Positions 17,384 through 25,331 of a DNA stretch of 64,000 bases are shown here, piece after piece. Position numbers and translations under genes: made by a program. The notes beneath the pieces are model-generated. The model was not told where the DNA came from and did no database searches. It saw only the letters and a program-made list of their open reading frames with translations. Position 1 is the first letter of the stretch, and each line of letters begins with the position of its first letter. The DNA is from an uncultured Clostridia bacterium. GTDB taxonomy: Bacteria > Bacillota > Clostridia > Christensenellales > Pumilibacteraceae. The DNA lies in the NCBI GenBank assembly GCA_947175335.1, contig CAMWMF010000009.1, forward strand, positions 1-64,000, given 5' to 3'.

Positions 17384-19816
17384 ATGAATAAAACAACAAA
17401 TGAGGTGCAGGAGCTTATACTGGATAAGTTGACCCGCTACTTTGCTATCACCCCCGACCGCGCCAACGAGGATCAAATGTACAAAGCTATCTCGTTGGTA
17501 GTACGCGATCTTTTGTTGCAAAAAAAGCAGGAGAATAATAAGCGTATCGCCGAGGGTAAGTATAAGCGCGTGTATTATATTTGTATGGAATTCCTTATCG
17601 GCAGATCGCTCAAAAACAATTTGTTCAATCTCGGACTTACCGAACAGTTTGACGAATGCCTCAAAAATATGAACTTCTCTTTGGAAAATATTTTCGAAAG
17701 GGAATCGGATGCCGGTCTCGGCAACGGCGGTTTGGGACGGCTTGCTTCCTGCTTTATGGACAGTCTTGCCACCAAAAATTACCCCGCAATGGGCTTTACA
17801 ATTCGTTATCAGTACGGCTTGTTCCGTCAGCGCATTGTCGATAACCAGCAGGTTGAGCTGCCCGATATGTGGCTGCCCAGCGGCGAGGTTTGGATGATGC
17901 CCCGCTCGGATAAACGCTTTACCGTCAACTTCGGCGGCAGGGTAGAAGAGTACGAGGAAGACGGTAGAATGCGCGTGCGTTACGTGGGCGGCGAAAGCGT
18001 AGACGCGCTCGCCAACGACGTTATGATTTCGGGCTACGGCGACAACGCCGGCGTAAGCGTGCTGCGCTTATGGTCGTCAACCTCGTCCACGCAGTTCGAT
18101 ATGCACTCCTTCTCGCAAGGCGATTACGAAAAGGCTATGCGTCGCGAAAACGACGCCGAGCTTATATCCAAGGTTTTGTATCCCGCGGACGATCACTCGC
18201 AGGGCAAACAGCTCAGACTTCAACAGGAATACTTCCTTGTTTCCGCGTCGTTGCAGAGCATAATTAAGGACCACTTGCGCCTTTACAAGAGCGTTAAGAA
18301 CCTGCCCGACAAGGCGGTCATTCACGCAAACGACACCCACCCCGCGCTTGCCATTCCCGAGCTTATGCGCTTACTTATGGACGAACACGGCTTTTCGTGG
18401 GACGACGCATGGGATATCACCACGCGCACCGTTAACTACACCAACCACACCGTCATGGCGGAAGCGCTCGAAAAGTGGGATGAAACAACCTTCCGCATGG
18501 TGTTGCCGCGCATATACGCCATCACGTGCGAAATCAACCGTCGCTTTGTCGCCGCTATGGAGGAGAAGCAGGTCGACCGCAGAAAGATCGACGCTATGCG
18601 TATCCTTCACCACAACCAAGTAAAAATGGCGAACCTTTGCGTTATCGGTTCGCAAAAGATAAACGGCGTGTCGGCGCTTCACAGCGAAATCATTAAGGAC
18701 ACAATTTTCAGCGAATTTAACGAGGTCTATCCCGACAGGTTCACCAACGTGACCAACGGCATTACCCACCGTCGCTGGCTCATCCAGTCCAACCCGCGCC
18801 TGTCCTCGCTCATCACCGAGCTTATCGGCCCCGACTTCTACACCAAGCCGGAAACGCTCAGCGGCCTTACCAAGTACACCCGCGACAAAGCGGTGCTGGA
18901 AAAAATCGGTCAAATCAAACAGGCCAACAAAAAGGACTACGCCGATTACATCAAAAAGACGACGGGTTTTGTTCTCAATCCCGAATCGCGCTTCGATACG
19001 CAAATCAAGAGACTTCACGAGTACAAGCGTCAGCTACTTAACGTACTCAAAATCGTGCATTACTACCTCGAGCTTTTGGATAATCCCAACAAGAACGTTG
19101 CGCCGCAAACATTCATATTCGGCGCAAAAGCGGCGGGCAGCTATATGCACGCAAAGCGCATAATCCAGCTCATCAACTGTTTGTCGGCGGAAATCCAAAA
19201 GAACCCCAAAATAAAGAAAAAGCTTGACGTCATGTTTGTGGAAAACTACAATGTCACGCAAGCCGAACACCTTATTCCCGCGTCCGAAATAAGCGAACAA
19301 ATCTCGCTTGCGGGCAAGGAAGCGTCGGGCACCGGCAACATGAAGTTCATGATTAACGGCGCGATTACGCTGGGTACGCTTGACGGCGCCAACGTGGAAA
19401 TAGGCGAGCGCGTCGGCAGCGACAATATCTTTATCTTCGGTTTGAAGACGGAAGAAGTGGAACGCGCATGGCGAGCGGGATATAACTCGTCCACCATCTA
19501 TACGCACAACAACGAAATCAAGCGCGTCGTCGACAGACTGCGCGTGGGCTTCGACGGCGAAAGCTTCTCCGATATTGCCGACTACCTTATCTCGGGCAGC
19601 TATCAGGTTGCCGACCCGTATATGTGCTTGCTCGACTTTGACGACTATATCAATGCGGCAGACAAGATGGGTCAGGCGTACGCCGACAAAGTCAAGTGGA
19701 ACAAAATGGCGCTCATCAATATCGCTCAGGCGGGTATATTCTCGTCCGACCGCGCTATACACGACTACGCCAAAAACATTTGGAATTTGAAAAAAGTGAA
19801 GCCGCTCAACAACTAA
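17384..19816 (+). CDS. glgP: Glycogen/maltodextrin phosphorylase
   Basis: Releases glucose 1-phosphate from the non-reducing ends of glycogen using phosphate and pyridoxal phosphate; 810 residues, the usual length. Recognisable blocks are YYICMEFLIGRSLKNNL (about 64-80), GNGGLGRLASCFMDS (about 111-125), IHANDTHPALAIPELMRLL, the KRLHEYKRQLLN block at about 543 and the PLP site EASGTGNMKFMINGAITLGTLDGAN, with the Schiff-base Lys at about residue 654. SD CGGAGG lies before the ATG. It follows glgA by 114 bases with its own likely promoter and precedes the GH13 amylase. Together these give both arms of glycogen turnover. Confidence 0.96.
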   Translation: MNKTTNEVQELILDKLTRYFAITPDRANEDQMYKAISLVVRDLLLQKKQENNKRIAEGKYKRVYYICMEFLIGRSLKNNLFNLGLTEQFDECLKNMNFSLENIFERESDAGLGNGGLGRLASCFMDSLATKNYPAMGFTIRYQYGLFRQRIVDNQQVELPDMWLPSGEVWMMPRSDKRFTVNFGGRVEEYEEDGRMRVRYVGGESVDALANDVMISGYGDNAGVSVLRLWSSTSSTQFDMHSFSQGDYEKAMRRENDAELISKVLYPADDHSQGKQLRLQQEYFLVSASLQSIIKDHLRLYKSVKNLPDKAVIHANDTHPALAIPELMRLLMDEHGFSWDDAWDITTRTVNYTNHTVMAEALEKWDETTFRMVLPRIYAITCEINRRFVAAMEEKQVDRRKIDAMRILHHNQVKMANLCVIGSQKINGVSALHSEIIKDTIFSEFNEVYPDRFTNVTNGITHRRWLIQSNPRLSSLITELIGPDFYTKPETLSGLTKYTRDKAVLEKIGQIKQANKKDYADYIKKTTGFVLNPESRFDTQIKRLHEYKRQLLNVLKIVHYYLELLDNPNKNVAPQTFIFGAKAAGSYMHAKRIIQLINCLSAEIQKNPKIKKKLDVMFVENYNVTQAEHLIPASEISEQISLAGKEASGTGNMKFMINGAITLGTLDGANVEIGERVGSDNIFIFGLKTEEVERAWRAGYNSSTIYTHNNEIKRVVDRLRVGFDGESFSDIADYLISGSYQVADPYMCLLDFDDYINAADKMGQAYADKVKWNKMALINIAQAGIFSSDRAIHDYAKNIWNLKKVKPLNN

Positions 19817-19837
19817 TAAATACACTTTCAGACAATG

Positions 19838-19865
19838 ACGCCGCCGCATGATTTTGCGACGGCGT
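19838..19865 (+). other. Hairpin between glgP and the amylase gene
   Basis: ACGCCGCCGCA / TGCGACGGCGT pair with one mismatch around a short loop. There is no T-run after it, so it may be a processing or stability hairpin rather than a terminator. The terminator after the amylase gene uses nearly the same stem (AACGCCGTCG). Confidence 0.5.
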
Positions 19866-19914
19866 TGTCGCAAAAACGCACAATTAAATCGAGTTAAATT
19901 AAAGGAGTTATATT

Positions 19915-21795
19915 ATGAGCAAAACCGTGGACTTTTTCCCCAACTGCTGCAAATGCAAATCGCCGCTCGGCGCGGCTACCGTGGGCGAACCAGTAAGCTT
20001 GACGTTAAAGTTTACCCGCCCGCAAAACCCGTCCGAGGTCTACCTCGTACTCACCAAGGCGAACGAGGACGCCGTTAGGTATCCCATGAAGCTCGTCAAG
20101 GACGAGGACGGAGAATATACATATACCATTTCAATCAAAATCACCACTTCGGGGCTGTACTACTATCACTTCGATATCCAAAACGAGGAGCAGTGCTACC
20201 GCGTGGGCAGCGACGTCGATTTGCACGCCTTGCTCGGCAAGGGCAGCGACTGGCAGCTCACCGTCACCGCGGACGCTTATGCGCCTACCGTTCTCGACGG
20301 CGGCGTTATGTACGAGATTATGCCCGACAGATTCTTTATCGGCGGCGAGCGCAACATGACCAAGCCTTACGCGACTTACCGCGAGGACTGGGGCGGCGTG
20401 CCCGAATATAAGCCGAACGGCGAGGGCAAAATCGAGAACGTCGACTTCTTCGGCGGCAACCTCAAAGGCATTATCAAAAAGCTCACGTATTTGAAGAATT
20501 TGGGCGTTACGTGCATTTACCTTACGCCCATATTCGAGGCGCACTCCAACCATAAATACGACCCGGGCAACTATATGCGCGTGGACAGCGACTTCGGCAC
20601 GATAGACGACCTTAAAGCGTTGATCAAAAAAGCCGACAAGCGCGGCATAAAGGTTATACTCGACGGTGTGTTCTCGCACACCGGCGACGACAGTATTTAC
20701 TTCAACAAGCAGGGCAATTACGACAGCGTGGGTGCGTATCACTCCGTCAAGTCGCCGTACTTTGATTGGTACAAGTTCAACAACTGGAACAACGACTACG
20801 AGTGCCGCGACAATATCGATATCATGCCAGCGACCAACGAGAACAGCCCTATGTTCGACGAGTTCATCAACGGCCAAGAGGGTGTCGTTAGGTATTGGAC
20901 GAGAATGGGCTTGGCGGGCTGGAGACTGGACGTTTGCGAACAACTTTCGGACGCCTTTATCGCGCATTGCGTCAAGGCGGCGAAAAAGGAGAACGCCGAC
21001 GCAGTTGTTTACGGCGAAGTGTTTATGGACGCGACCTCTTTGCGTACCGACGACGGCGCGCGCAGCGTCATCACCGACGGCAAGCTCGACGGCGTTACCA
21101 ACTATCCGTTTAAAGAAGATATTTTGAATTTCGTGCGCTGCGGCGACAGCGGCAGGCTCAACAACACCGTAGCGGTGATTGTTAACAACTATCCCAAGCA
21201 TGCCGTCGATTGCATGATGAACGTGCTCGGTAATCACGACACGGCAAGGTTGTTGACCGTGCTAGGCGATAACGGCGCGGTGTACACCAAGGACGACAAG
21301 GCGACGGCGACGGTAAAGAACCGCGACGAGGCGGTGGGGCTTGTCAAGCTCGCTTCGGCGCTTCAATACACGCTCCCCGGCGTGCCGTGCGTTTACTACG
21401 GCGACGAAGCCGGTATGGAAGGCTTTGAAGATCCGTTCAACAGAAAATGCTACCCTTGGGGCAATGCCGATAAGGAATTGATTAAGTGGTACAAAAAGCT
21501 CGGCGCGGTCAGGACTAACGAAAGAGAAGTTTTCGCTCACGGCAGATACTGCGGTATCGATACCGACAATGGCGTAATGTTCTTTAAGAGAAAAGCGGGC
21601 GACGACGTTGTGTACGTGGTTGTCAACAATTCGGGCAGCGCGTATGCGCCGCAGTTGCCTAAGGACGATTATACCGACTTGCTTACGTATAAGCCGTTTG
21701 GCGGCAAGGTCGCGGATAAGGGCGTGGCAATAATCAAAGCCACAAAAAAGACCAACTTCCCGCCTAAGCCCGAAAAAAAGAAAAAAGCAAAATAA
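19915..21795 (+). CDS. Cytoplasmic GH13 alpha-amylase/neopullulanase-like enzyme
   Basis: A 626-residue alpha-glucan hydrolase with no signal peptide. Residues about 1-120 form an N-terminal beta domain of the CBM34 type. The catalytic barrel starts GGVMYEIMPDRFF (about 128), the standard opening of cyclomaltodextrinase/neopullulanase enzymes. Blocks: VILDGVFSHTGDDS, nucleophile Asp in GWRLDVCEQ (about 339), acid Glu in VYGEVFMD (about 368) and LGNHDTARLL (about 443). The C-terminus ends in a short basic run. It probably hydrolyses short maltodextrins and cyclic glucans released from glycogen or taken up after pullulanase action. AAAGGAG precedes the ATG. A scrap of its 3' end is duplicated about 750 bases downstream. 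Confidence 0.88.
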   Translation: MSKTVDFFPNCCKCKSPLGAATVGEPVSLTLKFTRPQNPSEVYLVLTKANEDAVRYPMKLVKDEDGEYTYTISIKITTSGLYYYHFDIQNEEQCYRVGSDVDLHALLGKGSDWQLTVTADAYAPTVLDGGVMYEIMPDRFFIGGERNMTKPYATYREDWGGVPEYKPNGEGKIENVDFFGGNLKGIIKKLTYLKNLGVTCIYLTPIFEAHSNHKYDPGNYMRVDSDFGTIDDLKALIKKADKRGIKVILDGVFSHTGDDSIYFNKQGNYDSVGAYHSVKSPYFDWYKFNNWNNDYECRDNIDIMPATNENSPMFDEFINGQEGVVRYWTRMGLAGWRLDVCEQLSDAFIAHCVKAAKKENADAVVYGEVFMDATSLRTDDGARSVITDGKLDGVTNYPFKEDILNFVRCGDSGRLNNTVAVIVNNYPKHAVDCMMNVLGNHDTARLLTVLGDNGAVYTKDDKATATVKNRDEAVGLVKLASALQYTLPGVPCVYYGDEAGMEGFEDPFNRKCYPWGNADKELIKWYKKLGAVRTNEREVFAHGRYCGIDTDNGVMFFKRKAGDDVVYVVVNNSGSAYAPQLPKDDYTDLLTYKPFGGKVADKGVAIIKATKKTNFPPKPEKKKKAK

Positions 21796-21810
21796 AAAGG
21801 TAAAACAAAC

Positions 21811-21850
21811 AACGCCGTCGGTAATAAAAATATCGACGGCGTTCATTGTT
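21811..21850 (+). terminator. Terminator of the glycogen gene cluster
   Basis: AACGCCGTCG / CGACGGCGTT stem (10 pairs, 13-base loop), followed by a T-rich stretch CATTGTTT. Confidence 0.7.
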
Positions 21851-21878
21851 TAGCGCCGGAAAAACTTGCAGCATAAAG

Positions 21879-21907
21879 TTGACACTTAAATAGGCAAGTG
21901 ATATAAT
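21879..21907 (+). promoter_or_regulatory. Consensus sigma-A promoter of the small lipoprotein
   Basis: TTGACA at 21879-21884, 17-base spacer, TATAAT at 21902-21907: a perfect match at both hexamers. Confidence 0.85.
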
Positions 21908-21935
21908 TAGATAGAATCCAACGCGAGGAACGATA

Positions 21936-22478
21936 ATGAAAAAGCTCTTGACAAAGTTAATACTTCCCGTTGCTTGTGCCATGGCTTTGGCAACTTGCTT
22001 AGTAGGGTGCGGAAACAATACTACAACGCCGTCGGGCAAGAATAATGGCGATGGTACAACCGCTAACAGTGTCAGTGTCGAAACTCCGTTAAAGTACGGT
22101 ACAAAGTATATTCCGCAAGACGATGTGCGTAAGCCCGCCGCACAGCAGAGTTATTTGGTTTTTGCCGAAAACGGCACGGCTAAATATCATGTATGTTATG
22201 TGCTCGACTACTCCGGAACAAACAATGTTTATTCTTACACACTTAATTTAAAGTATGTATTTTCCGACGCGCACAAAACTCGCGTCACGTGTTTTTACGA
22301 TTCGGTTGAATTCGATGCGGCCGATATGCAGATGATTAATATACCAACAGATGAAGTTATCACTTTAGATGTGTCGGAGAATGTTTTACTGGGGCTTGGA
22401 CAGTACGGGTACAGAAATGTGTACATTAGCGAAAACTACTTGCCCCAAATTCCGAATTTTGGTTCCAAAGAAGATTAA
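21936..22478 (+). CDS. Small lipoprotein of unknown function
   Basis: A 180-residue exported lipoprotein. It has a basic start (MKKLLTK), a hydrophobic core, and lipobox CLVGC, with the modified Cys at about residue 25. An Asn/Thr/Gly linker leads into a beta-rich domain of about 120 residues (YLVFAENGTAKYHVCYVLDYSG; YSYTLNLKYVF). I do not recognise the domain. It sits between the amylase gene and a duplicated scrap of that gene's end, driven by a perfect consensus promoter, and looks like a later insertion at the cluster's edge. GAGGAA precedes the ATG. Confidence 0.75.
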   Translation: MKKLLTKLILPVACAMALATCLVGCGNNTTTPSGKNNGDGTTANSVSVETPLKYGTKYIPQDDVRKPAAQQSYLVFAENGTAKYHVCYVLDYSGTNNVYSYTLNLKYVFSDAHKTRVTCFYDSVEFDAADMQMINIPTDEVITLDVSENVLLGLGQYGYRNVYISENYLPQIPNFGSKED

Positions 22479-22518
22479 CAAGACCGCAAGTCGTTTATAA
22501 CGCAAACCCAAAAATCAG

Positions 22519-22594
22519 CATCCGTGGCAGTAATCAAAGCTACAAAAAGAACCAACTTTCCGCCGAAGCTATAGCTTAGGCGGTTCGTATTTTT
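22519..22594 (+). pseudogene. Duplicated 3' fragment of the GH13 amylase gene plus terminator
   Basis: Bases 22523-22570 repeat the amylase coding sequence at about 21724-21771 with few changes (GTGGCAGTAATCAAAGC versus GTGGCAATAATCAAAGC; ACCAACTTTCCGCC versus ACCAACTTCCCGCC). It continues into a perfect hairpin CCGCCGAAGC / GCTTAGGCGG with TATTTTTTAG, an intrinsic terminator. There is no other trace of the amylase frame, so this is a remnant. Confidence 0.75.
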
Positions 22595-22602
22595 TAGACG
22601 TT

Positions 22603-23451
22603 ATGAAAAGTTTTAATATCAAATTTAGTCCGAACAATCGAGAGTTCGAAAAAGATTATGCAAAAGTTTTGTCCGATTATGAGTTACAGCTCAATTTGTT
22701 TTTGCGCAACCTCGACGGGTCGGATAAAGAATTGTCGCCGCAAAATATTCGCGGCGCGGTACAAGATGAGAATAACGGGATAGAGTTGTTGTTTTTGAAC
22801 GCATACCCGTTCAATTTGCAGTTGGCGGGACTGAGCCGCGGAAGCACTTGTGCCACGGCGTATTTGGCAAAATATATTGTCGAAAACGATATTGCTATAC
22901 GCGGCGTGCAAGGCGAATACGAGGTGTGTTCGGCGTTTGCAAACGAGTATGAAAAACTTACGGGCAAAAAAATGCAACCGCATTTCGGCATGGATATTTT
23001 GCGTCTGGCAAAGTTAAACGCAGTGGAAGTAAACGGTCAATTAAGACCGGTTACCGAAAACGACCAATTTGTCGTCGATTGGATTGCGGCAATGCAAGCG
23101 GAAGCAGTACACGAGCAAATCGACCGCGAAACTGCTATGGATAAGTTTAACGCAATGGTAGCGGAACGAAATTTGTTTGTGTACGAAAACGAAAATGGAA
23201 TACCCGTGTCCATCGTACAAGCTAAGCCGCACGGGCGCTATGCAACGTTAAGCTACGTTTACACTCAACCGGAATACAGAAACCGCGGCTACGGCAAGGC
23301 AATGGTGCACGAGCTTTGCAAAAAATTAATGGGCGAGTATAAAGGCTTCGTTTTGTTTGTGGACAAGACCAATCCGTCGGCGAATAAAATTTACAGCGCC
23401 GTCGGGTTCGAAATGGTGTGCGAAAACTACGACTTCCGCATAATCGAATAA
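22603..23451 (+). CDS. GNAT-family N-acetyltransferase
   Basis: A 282-residue two-part protein. The C-terminal 90 residues are a GNAT domain: LSYVYTQPEYRNRGYGKAMV carries the acetyl-CoA pyrophosphate-binding (Q/R)xxGx(G/A)-like motif RNRGYG (about 226-231), and ANKIYSAVGFEMVCENYDF is the closing motif B. The N-terminal 150 residues are helical and diverged, as in predicted acetyltransferases of the same architecture in Clostridia. The acceptor is unknown. No SD is visible, and the T-run of the preceding terminator ends only 8 bases before the ATG, so the transcript source is unclear. Confidence 0.78.
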   Translation: MKSFNIKFSPNNREFEKDYAKVLSDYELQLNLFLRNLDGSDKELSPQNIRGAVQDENNGIELLFLNAYPFNLQLAGLSRGSTCATAYLAKYIVENDIAIRGVQGEYEVCSAFANEYEKLTGKKMQPHFGMDILRLAKLNAVEVNGQLRPVTENDQFVVDWIAAMQAEAVHEQIDRETAMDKFNAMVAERNLFVYENENGIPVSIVQAKPHGRYATLSYVYTQPEYRNRGYGKAMVHELCKKLMGEYKGFVLFVDKTNPSANKIYSAVGFEMVCENYDFRIIE

Positions 23452-23532
23452 ATTAGGTATTATACCCCCAGAGCTGTTTTACACATCTCTGGACTCGCCC
23501 GCTTCTCTCGCAAGTTCCGCTAGCCGTGCTGC

Positions 23533-23542
23533 GGGGGGGGGG
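23533..23542. repeat. G10 homopolymer in a gene-free stretch
   Basis: The gap 23452-23707 holds no convincing ORF. It includes a run of ten G, flanked by an imperfect inverted relation (GGTATTATACCCCC upstream and GGGGGTATTACACC downstream), and the tRNA promoter. Confidence 0.5.
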
Positions 23543-23627
23543 TATTACACCAAATTTGTCGTCGTCGCAAATTTGCTCCCGCAAGCGGATAAATTTACTC
23601 CTCGAATAACAAACGACCTCAAATAAC

Positions 23628-23656
23628 TTGCTTTTTTCCGCATACAGTGATATTAT
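23628..23656 (+). promoter_or_regulatory. Probable tRNA-Arg promoter
   Basis: TTGCTT at 23628-23633, 17-base spacer, TATTAT at 23651-23656, about 50 bases before the mature tRNA. Confidence 0.4.
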
Positions 23657-23707
23657 GAATATGCTGTTTTGTGATTATGCTAACAGCACAATAAAGTAAG
23701 TTAATAC

Positions 23708-23784
23708 GCACCCGTAGCTCAGTTGGATAGAGTATCAGATTCCGATTCTGAGGGTCGCAAGTTCGAATCTTGTCGGGTGTACCA
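23708..23784 (+). tRNA. tRNA-Arg (anticodon CCG)
   Basis: A 77-base cloverleaf with encoded CCA. Acceptor GCACCCG / CGGGTGT (G-U at the first pair), D-arm GCTCAGTTGGATAGAGT, anticodon stem TCAGA / TCTGA around TTCCGAT, which gives anticodon CCG for codon CGG, then the T-arm with GTTCGAATC. The 3' 19 bases are duplicated at 23973-23991. Confidence 0.93.
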
Positions 23785-23822
23785 ATATAAATGCCTCCGC
23801 GTAGCGGGGGCATTTATATTGG
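23782..23822 (+). terminator. Long hairpin overlapping the tRNA CCA end
   Basis: CCAATATAAATGCCTCCGC pairs with GCGGGGGCATTTATATTGG around a GTA loop, about 19 pairs with one G-U. There is no T-run after it, so it may be a processing hairpin or a bidirectional terminator. Confidence 0.5.
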
Positions 23823-23972
23823 TGCATTCACATAGTGAGTAGCGTGCAGTGCGAAATATTGTTAAAAGAAGACAATAAATAGAATAGCTTGTATTGCAAA
23901 AAGTAAAGACATTCGGCACGCAGTTCGCTAGGCGCTCAGCGTAGCCGAAGCCCGTGCGCGCAGTCCGCGCAC

Positions 23973-23991
23973 AATCTTGTCGGGTGTACCA
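23973..23991 (+). repeat. Duplicate of the tRNA-Arg 3' end (att-like)
   Basis: AATCTTGTCGGGTGTACCA is identical to 23766-23784, the 3' end of tRNA-Arg. Such exact copies are the usual trace of tyrosine-recombinase integration at a tRNA. No integrase is in the window, and only about 190 bases lie between the copies. Confidence 0.7.
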
Positions 23992-24138
23992 GTTCAGTGG
24001 GCCTATAAGTAGTTTGCTTATAGATCCGTTTTTTCGTTTTTGAGATGTAAAATAGCCGTTTTCGCCCGAAATTCACACTAAACAGCCAATTGTCTGTCTA
24101 AGTGAGTGTTCATGCGGTCATTTTATATTGAAAAATAC

Positions 24139-24198
24139 AAAAACTATTTTTGGTTAAGCAAACTATCAAAAACAGCTCAAAAAACTATTTTTGGTTAA
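24139..24198. repeat. Direct repeats with AAAAACTATTTTTGGTTAA
   Basis: The 19-base unit occurs at 24139-24157 and 24180-24198. The first is followed by GCAAACTATCAAAAAC. A diverged longer copy lies at 26127-26165, after the next two genes. The rest of 23992-24598 has no ORF I can support. Confidence 0.7.
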
Positions 24199-24211
24199 AG
24201 TAACACAGTTC

Positions 24212-24252
24212 AGTTGGTCGATATGTCACATTCATATCGACCAACTTTTTTA
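24212..24252 (+). terminator. Strong intrinsic terminator
   Basis: AGTTGGTCGATATG / CATATCGACCAACT, 14 perfect pairs, 7-base loop, followed by TTTTTTAG. No clear gene ends just upstream, so it may shield the islet or terminate the tRNA transcript. Confidence 0.85.
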
Positions 24253-24356
24253 GTGTTTTTGGGTAAAATGTGGTATTTTTGTCCCGAAATTTGCCTTTCG
24301 GCGGCGAACGGAATCACAAATATGTGTTTGTAGAGTCAATTTTTATTGCCAAAAGC

Positions 24357-24416
24357 AAAAGTGTTTTTTTGTACAACAAACATACTACCCCTCCGAAAAG
24401 TGTTTTTTTGTACAAC
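24357..24416. repeat. Two exact copies of a 21-base unit
   Basis: AAAAGTGTTTTTTTGTACAA plus C occurs at 24357-24377 and 24396-24416, 18 bases apart. A short hairpin CCGACGG CTTTA CCGTCGG follows at about 24422-24440. Confidence 0.75.
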
Positions 24417-24551
24417 TGCCCCCGACGGCTTTACCGTCGGTGGTGTTATATTTGAACGAGTGCGGAGAAAAACGGGGTTAAAAATAATTTTAAAAATTTT
24501 TCAAAAACACGATGAAAATTGTTGAGCTAGGCGATTATAGAGGTAGAGCGG

Positions 24552-24580
24552 TTGAGATTGCTCAAATTTTATGTTATAAT
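24552..24580 (+). promoter_or_regulatory. Promoter of the 168-residue orphan gene
   Basis: TTGAGA at 24552-24557, 17-base spacer, TATAAT at 24575-24580. SD AAGGAG follows. Confidence 0.7.
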
Positions 24581-24598
24581 TAGCACAAGGAGAAAATT

Positions 24599-25105
24599 AT
24601 GGAAAATGCAAAGACAGTGGAGTTGTTAACCGAAACGCCTCTTGCGGTTATCGCGTGCGCGAACGAAACGGTATTGCAAGACTTTTTGAAGTTCTTGTCT
24701 ATTGAATACGGTAAGCCGATTGAGGAATGTGCCGTGGACGAGATTGATAAAATCAATCCGATGGATTCGGAAATAGTAATAGTAAGAGGGATACGCAACT
24801 GTCACGGCAAGCAAAAATTACAAACCGCGCAAAAGCTTACGGCAATAAAAGATATTGCAAAAGTACATAACGCGCATTTTATCGTTCCGCTTGAACAAAT
24901 CGATTGCGAGCCGCATTTGGTTACAGCACAGCTTCGCGGGATGCTGTTGCGTACTCCCGAAGATGAGTGGCGGGAAATAAATATGTTCAATTTGCGTTGT
25001 AATAATGACGGCTTAAAGTTGGAGTGCGAATTTGGACCAAATGCGGGGTGGTATATAATCTACGATTACAATGCAAGTGACGGGCAAGTAGAGGAAAAGA
25101 GATGA
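24599..25105 (+). CDS. Hypothetical protein, 168 residues
   Basis: Soluble, acidic, no signal peptide or membrane segment. It begins MENAKTVELLTETPLAVIACANE and contains SEIVIVRGIRNCHGKQKLQTAQKL (about 58-81) and NAHFIVPLEQIDCEPHLVTAQLRGML (about 95-120), a mixed alpha/beta pattern. I do not recognise the family. AAGGAG is well placed before the ATG and a good promoter precedes it, so the gene looks real. Its stop overlaps an ATG for a 19-codon frame that breaks off quickly. It lies in the AT-richer islet behind tRNA-Arg. Confidence 0.65.
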   Translation: MENAKTVELLTETPLAVIACANETVLQDFLKFLSIEYGKPIEECAVDEIDKINPMDSEIVIVRGIRNCHGKQKLQTAQKLTAIKDIAKVHNAHFIVPLEQIDCEPHLVTAQLRGMLLRTPEDEWREINMFNLRCNNDGLKLECEFGPNAGWYIIYDYNASDGQVEEKR

Positions 25106-25208
25106 TAAACGAATTGATAGGGTTATTCGACATTTTGACGGCATTAAAAACGGTAAGCTGAATTTATATTGCGTGAAAGATTTTCGTACGCAATTATTGG
25201 GTAGAAAT

Positions 25209-25331
25209 ATGCAAAACTTTAAATATCATGTGTTTGCGGGAGAAAACCATATCAATTTGAGCAAAACTGTATGTGTAGAATTAAAAGGAGATTATTATGA
25301 GATTCAAAGAAATGAACAAGAAACTTCGTGA
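25209..25331 (+). pseudogene. Small frame or remnant between the two orphan genes
   Basis: From ATG 25209 a 40-residue frame (MQNFKYHVFAGENHINLSK...) ends at 25331, overlapping the next gene's start by 35 bases. The same frame is open upstream from about 25092 without a good start (HFDGIKNGKLNLYCVKDFRTQ), and its composition looks protein-like. The ATG overlapping the previous stop (25102) leads into another frame that ends at 25161. This pattern suggests a gene broken by a frameshift near 25120, but a short independent ORF cannot be excluded. Confidence 0.35.

Noticed and set aside
23533-23542. Phase-variable homopolymer (G10)
   Set aside because: It is not in or near a coding start and no gene depends on it; it may also be a sequencing or assembly artefact.
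24002-24038. Hairpin CTATAAG / CTTATAG as a terminator
   Set aside because: The T-run is separated from the stem by several bases and no gene ends upstream; the strong terminator at 24212 makes it unnecessary.
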